A DNA stretch of 64,000 bases from contig CABSNF010000001.1 of the NCBI GenBank assembly GCA_902478995.1, positions 1 to 64,000 on the forward strand, read 5' to 3'. A model generated the notes under the pieces. It made no database searches and was not told the origin of the DNA. It worked only from the letters and a program-made list of their open reading frames with translations. This document shows positions 26,115-33,842 of this stretch, piece after piece. The stretch comes from an uncultured Collinsella sp. GTDB taxonomy: Bacteria; Actinomycetota; Coriobacteriia; Coriobacteriales; Coriobacteriaceae. The position numbers and the translations under genes were made by a program. How positions within the stretch are numbered: the first letter of the stretch is position 1; each line of letters starts with the position of its first letter.

Positions 26115-26852
26115 CTAGGCAAGCGAATTCTTCTTTGCCATGCCATTTGCACGAGGCAATGAAACGGATGCTGAATGACTCTTCTTAAGAACAATGAACT
26201 CCCTGTGACCCAAGCCTTCAGGCAAATCAATTGCGTCATTCAGAAGCAAAGTGAAGCCGCAAATCTTAGCTGCTGACATGCCGGAAGCAAGCTCCTCATC
26301 CGAAGGATTGCCCTTGGTGATAACAAATAGCCCTCCATCCTTCAGGTACGGAGCCGCATACTCAACAAGAATCGGTAGAGGGGCCAGTGCGCGGGCGGTT
26401 ACAACGGAGAACTGCTTCTTATGGCTTCGAGCATATTCTTCAAGACGATCATGAACCGCATGAGCATGTTTCAATCCAAGAGCATGGACAAAGGAATTAA
26501 CCGCATCAACCTTCTTGCCAACAGAGTCAATATAAGTAGCTTTACGATGCGTGGTTATGGTTAATGGAATACCAGGGAAGCCCGCACCTGTTCCCATATC
26601 GAGCAAAGCTCCCTCAGGAGCCTTATTGATATAGGGGAGCAAAACAAGTGAGTCGAGGATATGAAGTACGGCAGCATCTTCTACGTTAAGAATACGGGTG
26701 AGATTGGTTGTCTTATTTGTTTCTAGAACCAAATCCAAATGCTGGATACATTTCCTCAGCTCAATATCAGTTACGCTCAAGGAATATTCTTTGCAATAGG
26801 AAGTTAGGCGACTCAACATCTCGTCAGCCTGCTGATCGGTAAGTACAAACAA
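26115..26852 (-). CDS. rsmG: 16S rRNA G527 N7-methyltransferase
   Basis: A SAM-dependent methyltransferase (GidB) of 245 residues. The SAM-binding motif LLDMGTGAGFPGIPLTI and VVTARALAPLPILVEYA are typical. A longer frame reaches a TTG at 26900, but that lies in the T-tract of the terminator that follows jag. The TTG at 26852 has AAGGAG six bases upstream and gives a normal-sized protein, so I chose it. Confidence 0.85.
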   Translation of the reverse strand: MFVLTDQQADEMLSRLTSYCKEYSLSVTDIELRKCIQHLDLVLETNKTTNLTRILNVEDAAVLHILDSLVLLPYINKAPEGALLDMGTGAGFPGIPLTITTHRKATYIDSVGKKVDAVNSFVHALGLKHAHAVHDRLEEYARSHKKQFSVVTARALAPLPILVEYAAPYLKDGGLFVITKGNPSDEELASGMSAAKICGFTLLLNDAIDLPEGLGHREFIVLKKSHSASVSLPRANGMAKKNSLA

Positions 26853-26898
26853 CAGAAGCTCCTTTCTGACAAAAATCAGCGTATCGAGAACTTTTGAC

Positions 26899-26930
26899 AA
26901 AAAAAGGGGACGTGGAAACCACGTCCCCCT
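26899..26930 (-). terminator. Terminator between jag and rsmG
   Basis: On the minus strand GGGGACGTGG pairs perfectly with CCACGTCCCC around a three-base loop, followed by at least seven T. It separates the rpmH-to-jag operon from rsmG-parA-parB. Confidence 0.85.
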
Positions 26931-26948
26931 AGCATAAGCTCGAGTAGA

Positions 26949-27518
26949 TTATCGAGCAACAATCACCACATGGCGATCAGGGTCAGAACCCTCAGAATGA
27001 GTATCGACTGCATCGTTGCCACGAAGTGCAATGTGAACCAGTCGGCGCTCGTAGGCATTCATGGGCGGAAGCGAAACACTCTTATGAGTGCGGATGGCAC
27101 GCTCGGCAGCAGACTGAGCCATGGAGGCGACCTTATCCTGACGGCGACTCTTGTATCCCTCGACGTCCACTACAACCGGATACCTAAAGCCAAGCTTGCG
27201 GCTCACCAGCAAAGAGAACATAACCTGAAGAGCATCAAGAGTGCGACCATGACGGCCAATGAGAACAGCAAGGTCGGGAGCCGTTACATCCAAAATCAGC
27301 TCACCCTCGTCGCCCTCATACTCATCGATAGGAGAGTTGGCGGCATCGAAGTGCGAAAGGATGGAACGCAGGATGGAAATCGCAACATCGGCAATGGTGT
27401 CGAGCTCCTCATCGGTCAGCTCTTCACCAGCCTTGTAGCGCTGTGCAATCTCGGGATAATCGCCCGCGACCTGCGGGGCAACCTCCTCAAGCATATCCTC
27501 GATGATCTCTTCAGACAT
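26949..27518 (-). CDS. jag: KH/R3H RNA-binding protein (Jag/KhpB)
   Basis: A 189-residue RNA-binding protein linked in other bacteria to membrane-protein biogenesis and cell elongation. It has an acidic N-terminal region, a KH domain with the GxxG loop in LIGRHGRTLDALQ, and a C-terminal R3H motif (MNAYERRLVHIAL). The usual N-terminal Jag-N domain is not evident. The ATG at 27518 has GGAG upstream. It is the last gene of the rpmH-rnpA-yidD-yidC-jag cluster. Confidence 0.88.
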   Translation of the reverse strand: MSEEIIEDMLEEVAPQVAGDYPEIAQRYKAGEELTDEELDTIADVAISILRSILSHFDAANSPIDEYEGDEGELILDVTAPDLAVLIGRHGRTLDALQVMFSLLVSRKLGFRYPVVVDVEGYKSRRQDKVASMAQSAAERAIRTHKSVSLPPMNAYERRLVHIALRGNDAVDTHSEGSDPDRHVVIVAR

Positions 27519-27562
27519 AACGTACTCCAAAAGTTAGGTACCTAAATAAGATTGATATCCCA

Positions 27563-28333
27563 CTACTTCTTCTTGTGCGGGCGCGGCTTCTTCTCGCGAC
27601 GAGTGACCTCAACCTGCAGCGGAGCGTTCTTAAGACGCTCCTCCTCATCGGCCTTCGCCTTGTCGATGACCTTCTGCGTCACAAAAATCTGCTGGATAAC
27701 CTGCCAAGCAGACGAGACGTCGTAGTACAGCAGAACACCAACGGGAAGGCTCCAGCCCATCCAAAGCATCATGACCGTCATGACAACGGCCATCATACGC
27801 ATGCTCTGAGCCTGCTGGCCGGTCTGGTTGCGCGACATATAGAGCTGCGGAATCAGGGTCAGGACGGCAAACAGGATCAGGCAAACCAGCGCAGGCAGTG
27901 CAACCATAAAGCCATCGGCAAAGGAAGCGCTCGGCGTGGTGGTCAGGTCGGGCAGGATGTTGAAGAACGAGAACGTGCCGTCGTTAAAGTACTGCGGCAG
28001 GTTGCGCAGCAATGTAAACAGGGCGAACAGGATAGGCATCTGAATCAGCAGCGGCAGACAGCCAGCCATGGGGTTGAACTTGTTCTCGCTGTAGAACTTC
28101 TGCATCTCCTCGGCCTGACGCTGGGGATCGTCGGCATAGCGCTCCTGGATCTCGAGCATCTTGGGCTGCAGCACCTGCATGCGAGCCGTCGACTTGGTCG
28201 ACTTGAGCATAAGCGGCGTCAGCAGCAGACGGATGATGACCACCAGGATGATGATGGACAGGCCCCAGTCGACCGCAAAGGTCTGGATGAGCTTGAGCAG
28301 CTCGAAAAGGATGTTAACGATCCAATCCCACAT
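27563..28333 (-). CDS. yidC: Membrane protein insertase YidC
   Basis: A 256-residue Oxa1/YidC-family insertase that places proteins in the membrane with or without SecYEG. It has about five hydrophobic segments, the conserved basic groove region (LLTPLMLKSTKST, with the conserved Arg replaced by Lys), and NPMAGCLPLLIQMPILFALF. It lacks the large Gram-negative periplasmic domain and ends in a basic tail (KKPRPHKKK) likely to contact ribosomes. GGAGGA precedes the ATG. Confidence 0.94.
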   Translation of the reverse strand: MWDWIVNILFELLKLIQTFAVDWGLSIIILVVIIRLLLTPLMLKSTKSTARMQVLQPKMLEIQERYADDPQRQAEEMQKFYSENKFNPMAGCLPLLIQMPILFALFTLLRNLPQYFNDGTFSFFNILPDLTTTPSASFADGFMVALPALVCLILFAVLTLIPQLYMSRNQTGQQAQSMRMMAVVMTVMMLWMGWSLPVGVLLYYDVSSAWQVIQQIFVTQKVIDKAKADEEERLKNAPLQVEVTRREKKPRPHKKK

Positions 28334-28362
28334 GTAAGTTTTCCTCCGATAGCGAGTGCCCG

Positions 28363-28587
28363 CTAGGGCACAGGGTCATAACCGCCGACGTGCAGGGGAT
28401 TGCAGCGAGCGATGCGCCTCACGGCAAGCCAGCAGCCTCTCAAAACACCGTGCTTCTCAATCGCCTGGATGGCGTATTGCGAGCACGTTGGGTAATAAAT
28501 GCAGGCGTCAGGCAATAAGGGCGAAATAACCTGTTGATATATGCGAATAGGAGCGATGGCAACACGTCGCAAAACGTGATTGCTCAT
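28363..28587 (-). CDS. yidD: Membrane protein insertion efficiency factor YidD
   Basis: A 74-residue protein with the family pattern [34 protein letters not shown] and a C-terminal [14 protein letters not shown]. Conserved cysteines lie in [11 protein letters not shown]. It overlaps rnpA by four bases, as is usual for this locus. Confidence 0.93.
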   Translation of the reverse strand: MSNHVLRRVAIAPIRIYQQVISPLLPDACIYYPTCSQYAIQAIEKHGVLRGCWLAVRRIARCNPLHVGGYDPVP

Positions 28588-28922
28588 CGCTCCTCCCCGG
28601 CAACGCCGGCGCGCTTCATAAGCGAACGCAACGCCTTGTCCATCTCCTGCGGCGAGGAAACCCTCGTCTTGGGAGTTGCAAACAAGATGATGTCATAACC
28701 CGCAACGGGAAATCCGCAGCTGCGGGCGGCCTCGCGCATCACACGCTTAGATCGGTTGCGCACGACGGCACAACCGAGTCGCTTAGCACCAACGAAGGCG
28801 ACCCTTCCGGAGTCGCCTTCGCCAACCGATTCACATATGGTCATTCGAATCAGAGGGTGATTGAAACGACGCCCCTGACTGAACACATGCTCGAAATCTT
28901 GCCGAGACTTAATAGTCTTCAT
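28584..28922 (-). CDS. rnpA: Ribonuclease P protein component
   Basis: A 112-residue basic protein, cofactor of the RNase P RNA in tRNA 5' maturation. The family signature [28 protein letters not shown] (RNR motif) is present, as is IILFATPKT. It lies between rpmH and yidD. Confidence 0.93.
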   Translation of the reverse strand: MKTIKSRQDFEHVFSQGRRFNHPLIRMTICESVGEGDSGRVAFVGAKRLGCAVVRNRSKRVMREAARSCGFPVAGYDIILFATPKTRVSSPQEMDKALRSLMKRAGVAGEER

Positions 28923-28942
28923 GCGAGATGTGTGTATCGCTG

Positions 28943-29077
28943 CTAGACAGTGAGACGCTTGCGGCCCTTGGCGCGACGACGGGCGAGCACGGCACGACCA
29001 CCCTTAGTGGCCATACGGGCACGGAAGCCATGGGTCTTGGCACGCTTACGCTTATTAGGCTGATACGTACGCTTCAT
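28943..29077 (-). CDS. rpmH: 50S ribosomal protein L34
   Basis: A 44-residue basic protein beginning [18 protein letters not shown], a textbook L34. The ATG at 29077 has GGAGGA upstream; upstream in-frame codons are not part of it. It is the first gene left of the origin region, transcribed away from it. Confidence 0.97.
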   Translation of the reverse strand: MKRTYQPNKRKRAKTHGFRARMATKGGRAVLARRRAKGRKRLTV

Positions 29078-29137
29078 CTTAAGTTCCTCCTGCTGCATTT
29101 CGAGTGTCCGCGGGGACGCGGACGCAGATATAGACAC

Positions 29138-29422
29138 GTGAGCTTGAAGATTGTAGGGAAATCAATGTTCAAATGTCAAGAAATCAAAGGTAAAAGGTTG
29201 CGCAGTTCACACGGTTCCCCCATAAGCACAACCGAAATTTGCGCCTCATGGCAACCTTTCACGATATTTCATCGAGTTTTCAACAGGTCATGTTGGCAAT
29301 GTTGAGAACTTTTCACCCGTTTTCCAAAGTTTTCAACAAGTTTTGAAAAGTTGTCGAAAGATGAGAAACGTTGCACGGTGAGCTACTATTTGTTCGAAAC
29401 CTTTTGAAAGATTGCGAGCGGC
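29138..29422. other. Candidate replication origin region (oriC), left part
   Basis: A 285-bp non-coding gap at the point where transcription turns from minus (rpmH side) to plus (dnaA side). It is rich in runs of T and A and has repeated 9-mers of the form TTTTCAACA (29277-29285, 29330-29338) and TTCTCAACA on the other strand (29300-29308), plus a related TTTCGACA at 29352-29359. These could be lineage-specific DnaA boxes. No exact TTATCCACA was found here. The gene order rpmH-oriC-dnaA supports origin function; the precise start site is unknown. Confidence 0.6.
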
Positions 29423-30751
29423 ATGTCTGACGACTTTTACACCATGGTCGATTCCGGAGACCCGGCACCCGACAACGAGCACATCACCGGCGTGCGCGAA
29501 GAGCGTGCGGAAGGCGAGCAGACGACCACGCAGGCGCCAAAAGCCATGTACGCCGCGCGCATCGCCGTCTATGACGACATGCTGTCGACACCGCGGGTGA
29601 TCGTCATTGATCCGCAAGATGTCCGCACGTATTTGGAAGAGACGACCAACACCGTCTACCAGTGCATGAAAGAACAAGGTGGCCATATCTCGCTCATGGT
29701 CATCCGCGAGATTGTCGAAAACTTTATCCACGCACACTTTGCCGAGCCCATCATCTCGATTCTGGACGGCGGAGACACCATCCGCTTTGCTGACCAAGGA
29801 CCCGGCATCGACGACAAGGAACGTGCTTTCGACTTTGGCGTTACCAGCGCAAACAGCAAGATGAAGCGCTATATCCGTGGAACCGGAGCAGGGTTTCCCA
29901 TGGTGCAGGAGTATTTGGAAAACGCCGGCGGTGCCGTATCCATCGAGGACAACATGGGCAACGGCACCGTGGTTACGGTAAGCCTGAACCCTAAACGCGT
30001 GCAGGAAATCGAGCGTGCCGGCGGACGCGGCGCTGCCGTGCGGCCCGAGACGGAGCAGCCCACATATCCCCTGCCGGGAGCTTTTGCGCAGCAGCCCGTG
30101 GCAACGCAGCAGATGCAGCCCCCCGTGGGACAGATGCAGCAGCCCGGAATGCTTCCCACACAAGAACCCCAGGCGGCATCTATGTCGATGCCGCCAAACA
30201 TGCCAGAGGCCATGCCGCTGGCTGATCAGGATGCAGCAGCAATGCAGCAGGCGACGGGGGCGCCGGGTGGCCAGCAAATGGGCTATCAGCCGTACCAACA
30301 GGGATATCCATATCAGCAGATGCCGCCACTGGGGTATGGCCAGCAGTTCCCGCAGCAGTACCAGCAGGGATATCAGCAGCCGTACAACCCCTGGGTCCAG
30401 CAGACGCCTCCGCAGCCTTACCAACAGTGGCCTCAAAGTTTTCAACAGCAAATGCCGCCGACGCAGAGTTCTCAACAACCAGCAGCTCAAATGATGTATC
30501 CTAATGCAGTAAATCAGTATGCACAGCCACAACCGGACGTGTTCGTAAGCGATCGCGGCAACGCCGCGCTGGGCTATCTGGCGCAAAATCAAGCGTGCGG
30601 CGCAACCGATCTTGCGAGGGCGTTTGGAAACTCGGCCCCCACTTGGTCACGCACGCTCAATGACTTGGCGCAGGCCGGCTTGGTCATCAAGCATGGCCAG
30701 AAATACCATCTGACCGAACTCGGCGCCGCTCGCGTGCGAGCTCAGAGCTAA
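29423..30751 (+). CDS. GHKL ATPase-winged helix protein upstream of dnaA
   Basis: A 442-residue protein I cannot name. The N-terminal part (about 41-195) is a GHKL/histidine-kinase-type ATPase domain. Its N box is REIVENFIHAHF (Glu 96, Asn 100), G1 is FADQGPGID (Asp 124) and G2 is RGTGAGFPMV. No phospho-acceptor His domain or membrane segment is visible, so it resembles a cytosolic ATPase like the SpoIIAB anti-sigma type. A long Gln/Pro/Met-rich linker (about 207-372) leads to a C-terminal winged-helix-like domain (NAALGYLAQNQACGATDLARAFG, then LNDLAQAGLVIKHGQKYHLTELG). It stands 15 bp before dnaA on the same strand, probably as one transcript. Confidence 0.75.
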   Translation: MSDDFYTMVDSGDPAPDNEHITGVREERAEGEQTTTQAPKAMYAARIAVYDDMLSTPRVIVIDPQDVRTYLEETTNTVYQCMKEQGGHISLMVIREIVENFIHAHFAEPIISILDGGDTIRFADQGPGIDDKERAFDFGVTSANSKMKRYIRGTGAGFPMVQEYLENAGGAVSIEDNMGNGTVVTVSLNPKRVQEIERAGGRGAAVRPETEQPTYPLPGAFAQQPVATQQMQPPVGQMQQPGMLPTQEPQAASMSMPPNMPEAMPLADQDAAAMQQATGAPGGQQMGYQPYQQGYPYQQMPPLGYGQQFPQQYQQGYQQPYNPWVQQTPPQPYQQWPQSFQQQMPPTQSSQQPAAQMMYPNAVNQYAQPQPDVFVSDRGNAALGYLAQNQACGATDLARAFGNSAPTWSRTLNDLAQAGLVIKHGQKYHLTELGAARVRAQS

Positions 30752-30766
30752 AGAACGGGAGAGACA

Positions 30767-32491
30767 GTGGACGAGGAAGCAAGCATCATCCTGGGGGATG
30801 CCATCGCCTTTTGCCAGCGCGACGGCCAAGATGCACGCCTCATCAACATGCTGGGGCAATCGCGCGCCATAAGCCTGACCGAAGATACGCTCACGATCGA
30901 GGCCCCCTCGCGCTTTGCCATCGCGCAGCTCAAAAAGCATCAGCCGACTATTGAGGCCTATCTGGAAGAAATCGCCTTTGCACCGATTGCTCTCGACATC
31001 GTGGCACCGCAAGGCGCCGCGACGGAATCCGCTGCCGCCACGGCGCCCGCCACGGCTCCCGCTGCTTCCCCGGCGGTGCCGGCCTCCGCAGGCGATGTGC
31101 CGACAATCGAGCACCAGCACAGCGATGTTTCCCGTGAAACAATGGCACCGTTGACGAGCGCGGCGGCGACGTCAACGAACGCACCCGTCACGCACATGCC
31201 CATCGCTCACGACGCAGCGGCGGGCGCGGATTCGGGCATTGCAATCAAGAACACGCTCTCGGCCGACGATTTTCGTCGCATGATGAACCAGATGAAGGGC
31301 GGAGCGCCGACTAAATCCACGCAAGCTGCGGCCCCCGCTTCACCCATGCCAGCACCGACCGTGCCGGCCGAGCAGAATACGGATGGAGCCCCGCTCGCCG
31401 CGAACTCAAAATTTACCTTTGAAAACTTTGTCTACGGCCCCGAGAACAGCCATGCCTATCGCTCGGCACTCAAGTTTGCCGCCCTCGCGGACGAGCGCGG
31501 CACATGCACATCCCTGTTCATCTATGGCAAATCGGGGCTGGGCAAGACCCATCTGCTGCTCGCCATCAAAAACGAGCTCGCCGAGAAGTCGCCCGAGATA
31601 AAGGTCAAGTATGCCAACTCCCAGGCATATCTGGACGACCTGATGACCGAGTTCGACCGTCAAAAGAAGAGCAACGCCCCCATCATGCAGGCGTACCACG
31701 GCGTGGACGTGCTCATCATCGATGACATCCAAAACATCATCGGCAAGCGCGCGAGTGTGGACTACTTTTTCCAGCTCATGGACGAGTTCATCCGCAACAA
31801 CAAGAAGGTCGTCATCGCGGCAGACCGCGCCCCCAAGGACCTGAGCATGGACGAGCGTCTGACCAGCCGCTTCAACGCCGGAATGCTCTGCCTGGTCGCA
31901 GAGCCCAGCTACGAGATGAAATACAAGATCTTGCAGCGCTATTACGAGAACACCATCGTCGCCGCTCCCGAGGCGGGCGACGACTCACTGCTGGCGGCCT
32001 ATGGGGGCGACGGCGGGCACCTGACCGACGAGCACTTTAAACACATGGCCGAGGTCTCGGGCACCAACATCCGCGAACTCGAGAGCTTTTGCGAGCGCTG
32101 CGCCGGCGAGGCGGGCGACCGCGAGCGCGAGGGCGGAGAGCTCACCTTTGACGATATCGACGCCATCGCCAGCCAGTACTTCGACACATCGGCCAAAAAG
32201 ATCAACGTCCAGACGGTTCAGTCCGTCATCGAAGAGCAGTACGGCGTGACACACGAGGAGCTCATCGGCCCGCGTCGCAACGCCAATATCGCCAAAGCAC
32301 GCCATATCGCTATCTACCTGGCCATCGAGATGTGCGAAATGACGACCACGGCGGTGGGCGCCGAATTTGGCAACCGCAACCACTCGACCGTCAGCACGAG
32401 CTACAAAAAGGTCCAGAAGATGATCCAGGAAGACCGCACCGTCACCGAAGACCTCAAGTCGCTGCGCGATAAAATTACACTGCGCTCGTAG
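30767..32491 (+). CDS. dnaA: Chromosomal replication initiator DnaA
   Basis: A 574-residue AAA+ initiator. Domain I is about 1-80, followed by a long low-complexity Ala/Pro/Thr linker (about 85-205) that contains a parS-like sequence in its DNA. Domain III has Walker A GKSGLGKTHLL (near 253) and Walker B VLIIDDIQ (near 314). Domain IV ends with the DNA-binding signature VGAEFGNRNHSTVSTSYKKV. Start is GTG at 30767 with a GGGAGAG sequence upstream. It is longer than many homologues (about 450-500) because of the linker. Confidence 0.97.
   Translation: MDEEASIILGDAIAFCQRDGQDARLINMLGQSRAISLTEDTLTIEAPSRFAIAQLKKHQPTIEAYLEEIAFAPIALDIVAPQGAATESAAATAPATAPAASPAVPASAGDVPTIEHQHSDVSRETMAPLTSAAATSTNAPVTHMPIAHDAAAGADSGIAIKNTLSADDFRRMMNQMKGGAPTKSTQAAAPASPMPAPTVPAEQNTDGAPLAANSKFTFENFVYGPENSHAYRSALKFAALADERGTCTSLFIYGKSGLGKTHLLLAIKNELAEKSPEIKVKYANSQAYLDDLMTEFDRQKKSNAPIMQAYHGVDVLIIDDIQNIIGKRASVDYFFQLMDEFIRNNKKVVIAADRAPKDLSMDERLTSRFNAGMLCLVAEPSYEMKYKILQRYYENTIVAAPEAGDDSLLAAYGGDGGHLTDEHFKHMAEVSGTNIRELESFCERCAGEAGDREREGGELTFDDIDAIASQYFDTSAKKINVQTVQSVIEEQYGVTHEELIGPRRNANIAKARHIAIYLAIEMCEMTTTAVGAEFGNRNHSTVSTSYKKVQKMIQEDRTVTEDLKSLRDKITLRS
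31126..31141. promoter_or_regulatory. parS-like site inside dnaA
   Basis: TGTTTCCCGTGAAACA, one mismatch from the parS consensus, within the non-conserved linker-coding part of dnaA and about 5 kb from the main cluster. Confidence 0.6.
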
Positions 32492-32729
32492 GGAAATAGA
32501 GACACCTGTTGAAAACTTGTCGAAACCACGGGCATAAGGTGTCTAAAACCCAACCCGCGGTGATGAAAAGTTTTGCGCAGGTTTTGAACGTGGAAAACCA
32601 CCCCTGTTGCACACAGGCTGCTGTCGATTCTCTTTCTGGGTCTGACCTGCGTCTTTGGGAGTAATCAACAGTTTCGTCAGTGCTATTACTATTATTAAGA
32701 TATTTATATCTATAGAAAGGTATTAAAAG
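32492..32729. other. dnaA-dnaN intergenic region, possible right part of the origin
   Basis: A 238-bp gap. It carries TGTTGAAAA (32507-32515) and TGTCGAAAC (32518-32526), the same family of 9-mers as in the gap before the GHKL gene. A strongly AT-rich tract (about 32682-32722: CTATTACTATTATTAAGA then TATTTATATCTATAG) could be a DNA unwinding element or the dnaN promoter. Confidence 0.5.
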
Positions 32730-33833
32730 ATGAAGTTCACCGTCAGCCAGAGCTCGCTTACACAAGCCATCGGCGTCGTTATGAAGGGTGTCGCTTCGGC
32801 ATCCACCCTTCCCATCCTGTCGGGCGTGCTCGTCAAGGCCCAAGACGGCATCTTGGAATTCCAGACCTCTAACTACACCATCTCGATCCGTCATCGCATC
32901 GCGGCGCATGTCGAAGAAGAGGGCGAGATGGTTATCCCCTGTAAGATGCTCTCCAATATCACCAAGACCCTCCCCGATGCCCCGGTCACCTTTGAGCTGT
33001 CCGAGCGCCAGGTGCTGATTGGTTGCGAGAAGAGCTCTTTCCGCCTGAACACGCTTGATGCTAATGACTTCCCCGAGTTTCCGGCCTATGCCATCGAGAG
33101 CGCCGTGGAACTGCCGACCGATATCTTGTCCGAGATGGTCGGCCGCGTGTGGCGCGTCACCTCGACCGACAAGGCCCGCCCCATCCTGGGTGGCGTGCAC
33201 ATGAAGGTCGAGAACAACACCGTGCGCCTGGTGGCGACCGATTCCTTCCGTTTGGCCGTGTGCGATACACAGGTCGAGACCTCGACCCTCGAAGGCTCCT
33301 TTGAGCTCAACGTTCCGGCTGACGCCTTTAACGACGCACTGAACATCATGGACAGCCAGGCGACCATCATGATCGGGGCTACCGACACCCAGGTCGTCTT
33401 CGAGGCCGGCAACACCACCTACGTGTCGCGCCGCATCGAGGGCGTGTACCCCAACTACAAGCAGCTCATCCCCGATTCGTGCGTGACGAGCGTCAAGATC
33501 GACGTCGCCGCCTTTAACGCCGCCCTCAAGCGCGTGGCCGTTATCGCGAGCGCCAACCCCGCCGTCAAGTTCGAGATCGATGTCGAGAACGGGCAGATGG
33601 GCCTGTCCTCCATCTCCAATGACCAGGACCTTGCGCAGGAGACGATCGATGTCGAGGCCGAGGGCGAGTCGGGTACCATCGCCTTCAACTACCACTACAT
33701 CTTCGGCTGCCTCAATGCCCTGTCCAAGGAGAAGGAGATCACGCTGGAGCTCAAGAGCTACTCGCAGGCGGGCATCTTCAAGTCCTACGACAAGATCAAC
33801 TACCTGTACCTGGTCATGCCGGTTCGCATCTAG
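32730..33833 (+). CDS. dnaN: DNA polymerase III beta sliding clamp
   Basis: A 367-residue clamp of three repeated domains. Recognisable segments are MKFTVSQSSLTQAIGVVMKGVASASTLPILSG-type start (in pieces: SLTQAIGVV, TLPILSGVLV), LVATDSFRLAV and the C-terminal YLYLVMPVRI. It ties polymerase III to DNA and recruits many repair proteins. It precedes recF by 9 bp. Confidence 0.96.
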   Translation: MKFTVSQSSLTQAIGVVMKGVASASTLPILSGVLVKAQDGILEFQTSNYTISIRHRIAAHVEEEGEMVIPCKMLSNITKTLPDAPVTFELSERQVLIGCEKSSFRLNTLDANDFPEFPAYAIESAVELPTDILSEMVGRVWRVTSTDKARPILGGVHMKVENNTVRLVATDSFRLAVCDTQVETSTLEGSFELNVPADAFNDALNIMDSQATIMIGATDTQVVFEAGNTTYVSRRIEGVYPNYKQLIPDSCVTSVKIDVAAFNAALKRVAVIASANPAVKFEIDVENGQMGLSSISNDQDLAQETIDVEAEGESGTIAFNYHYIFGCLNALSKEKEITLELKSYSQAGIFKSYDKINYLYLVMPVRI

Positions 33834-33842
33834 CGCTGCGCC

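Noticed and set aside
29333..30592. A 419-codon open frame opposite the GHKL gene
   Set aside because: Its protein has an odd Leu/Arg/His-rich composition typical of a shadow frame, and the plus-strand protein has recognisable domains.
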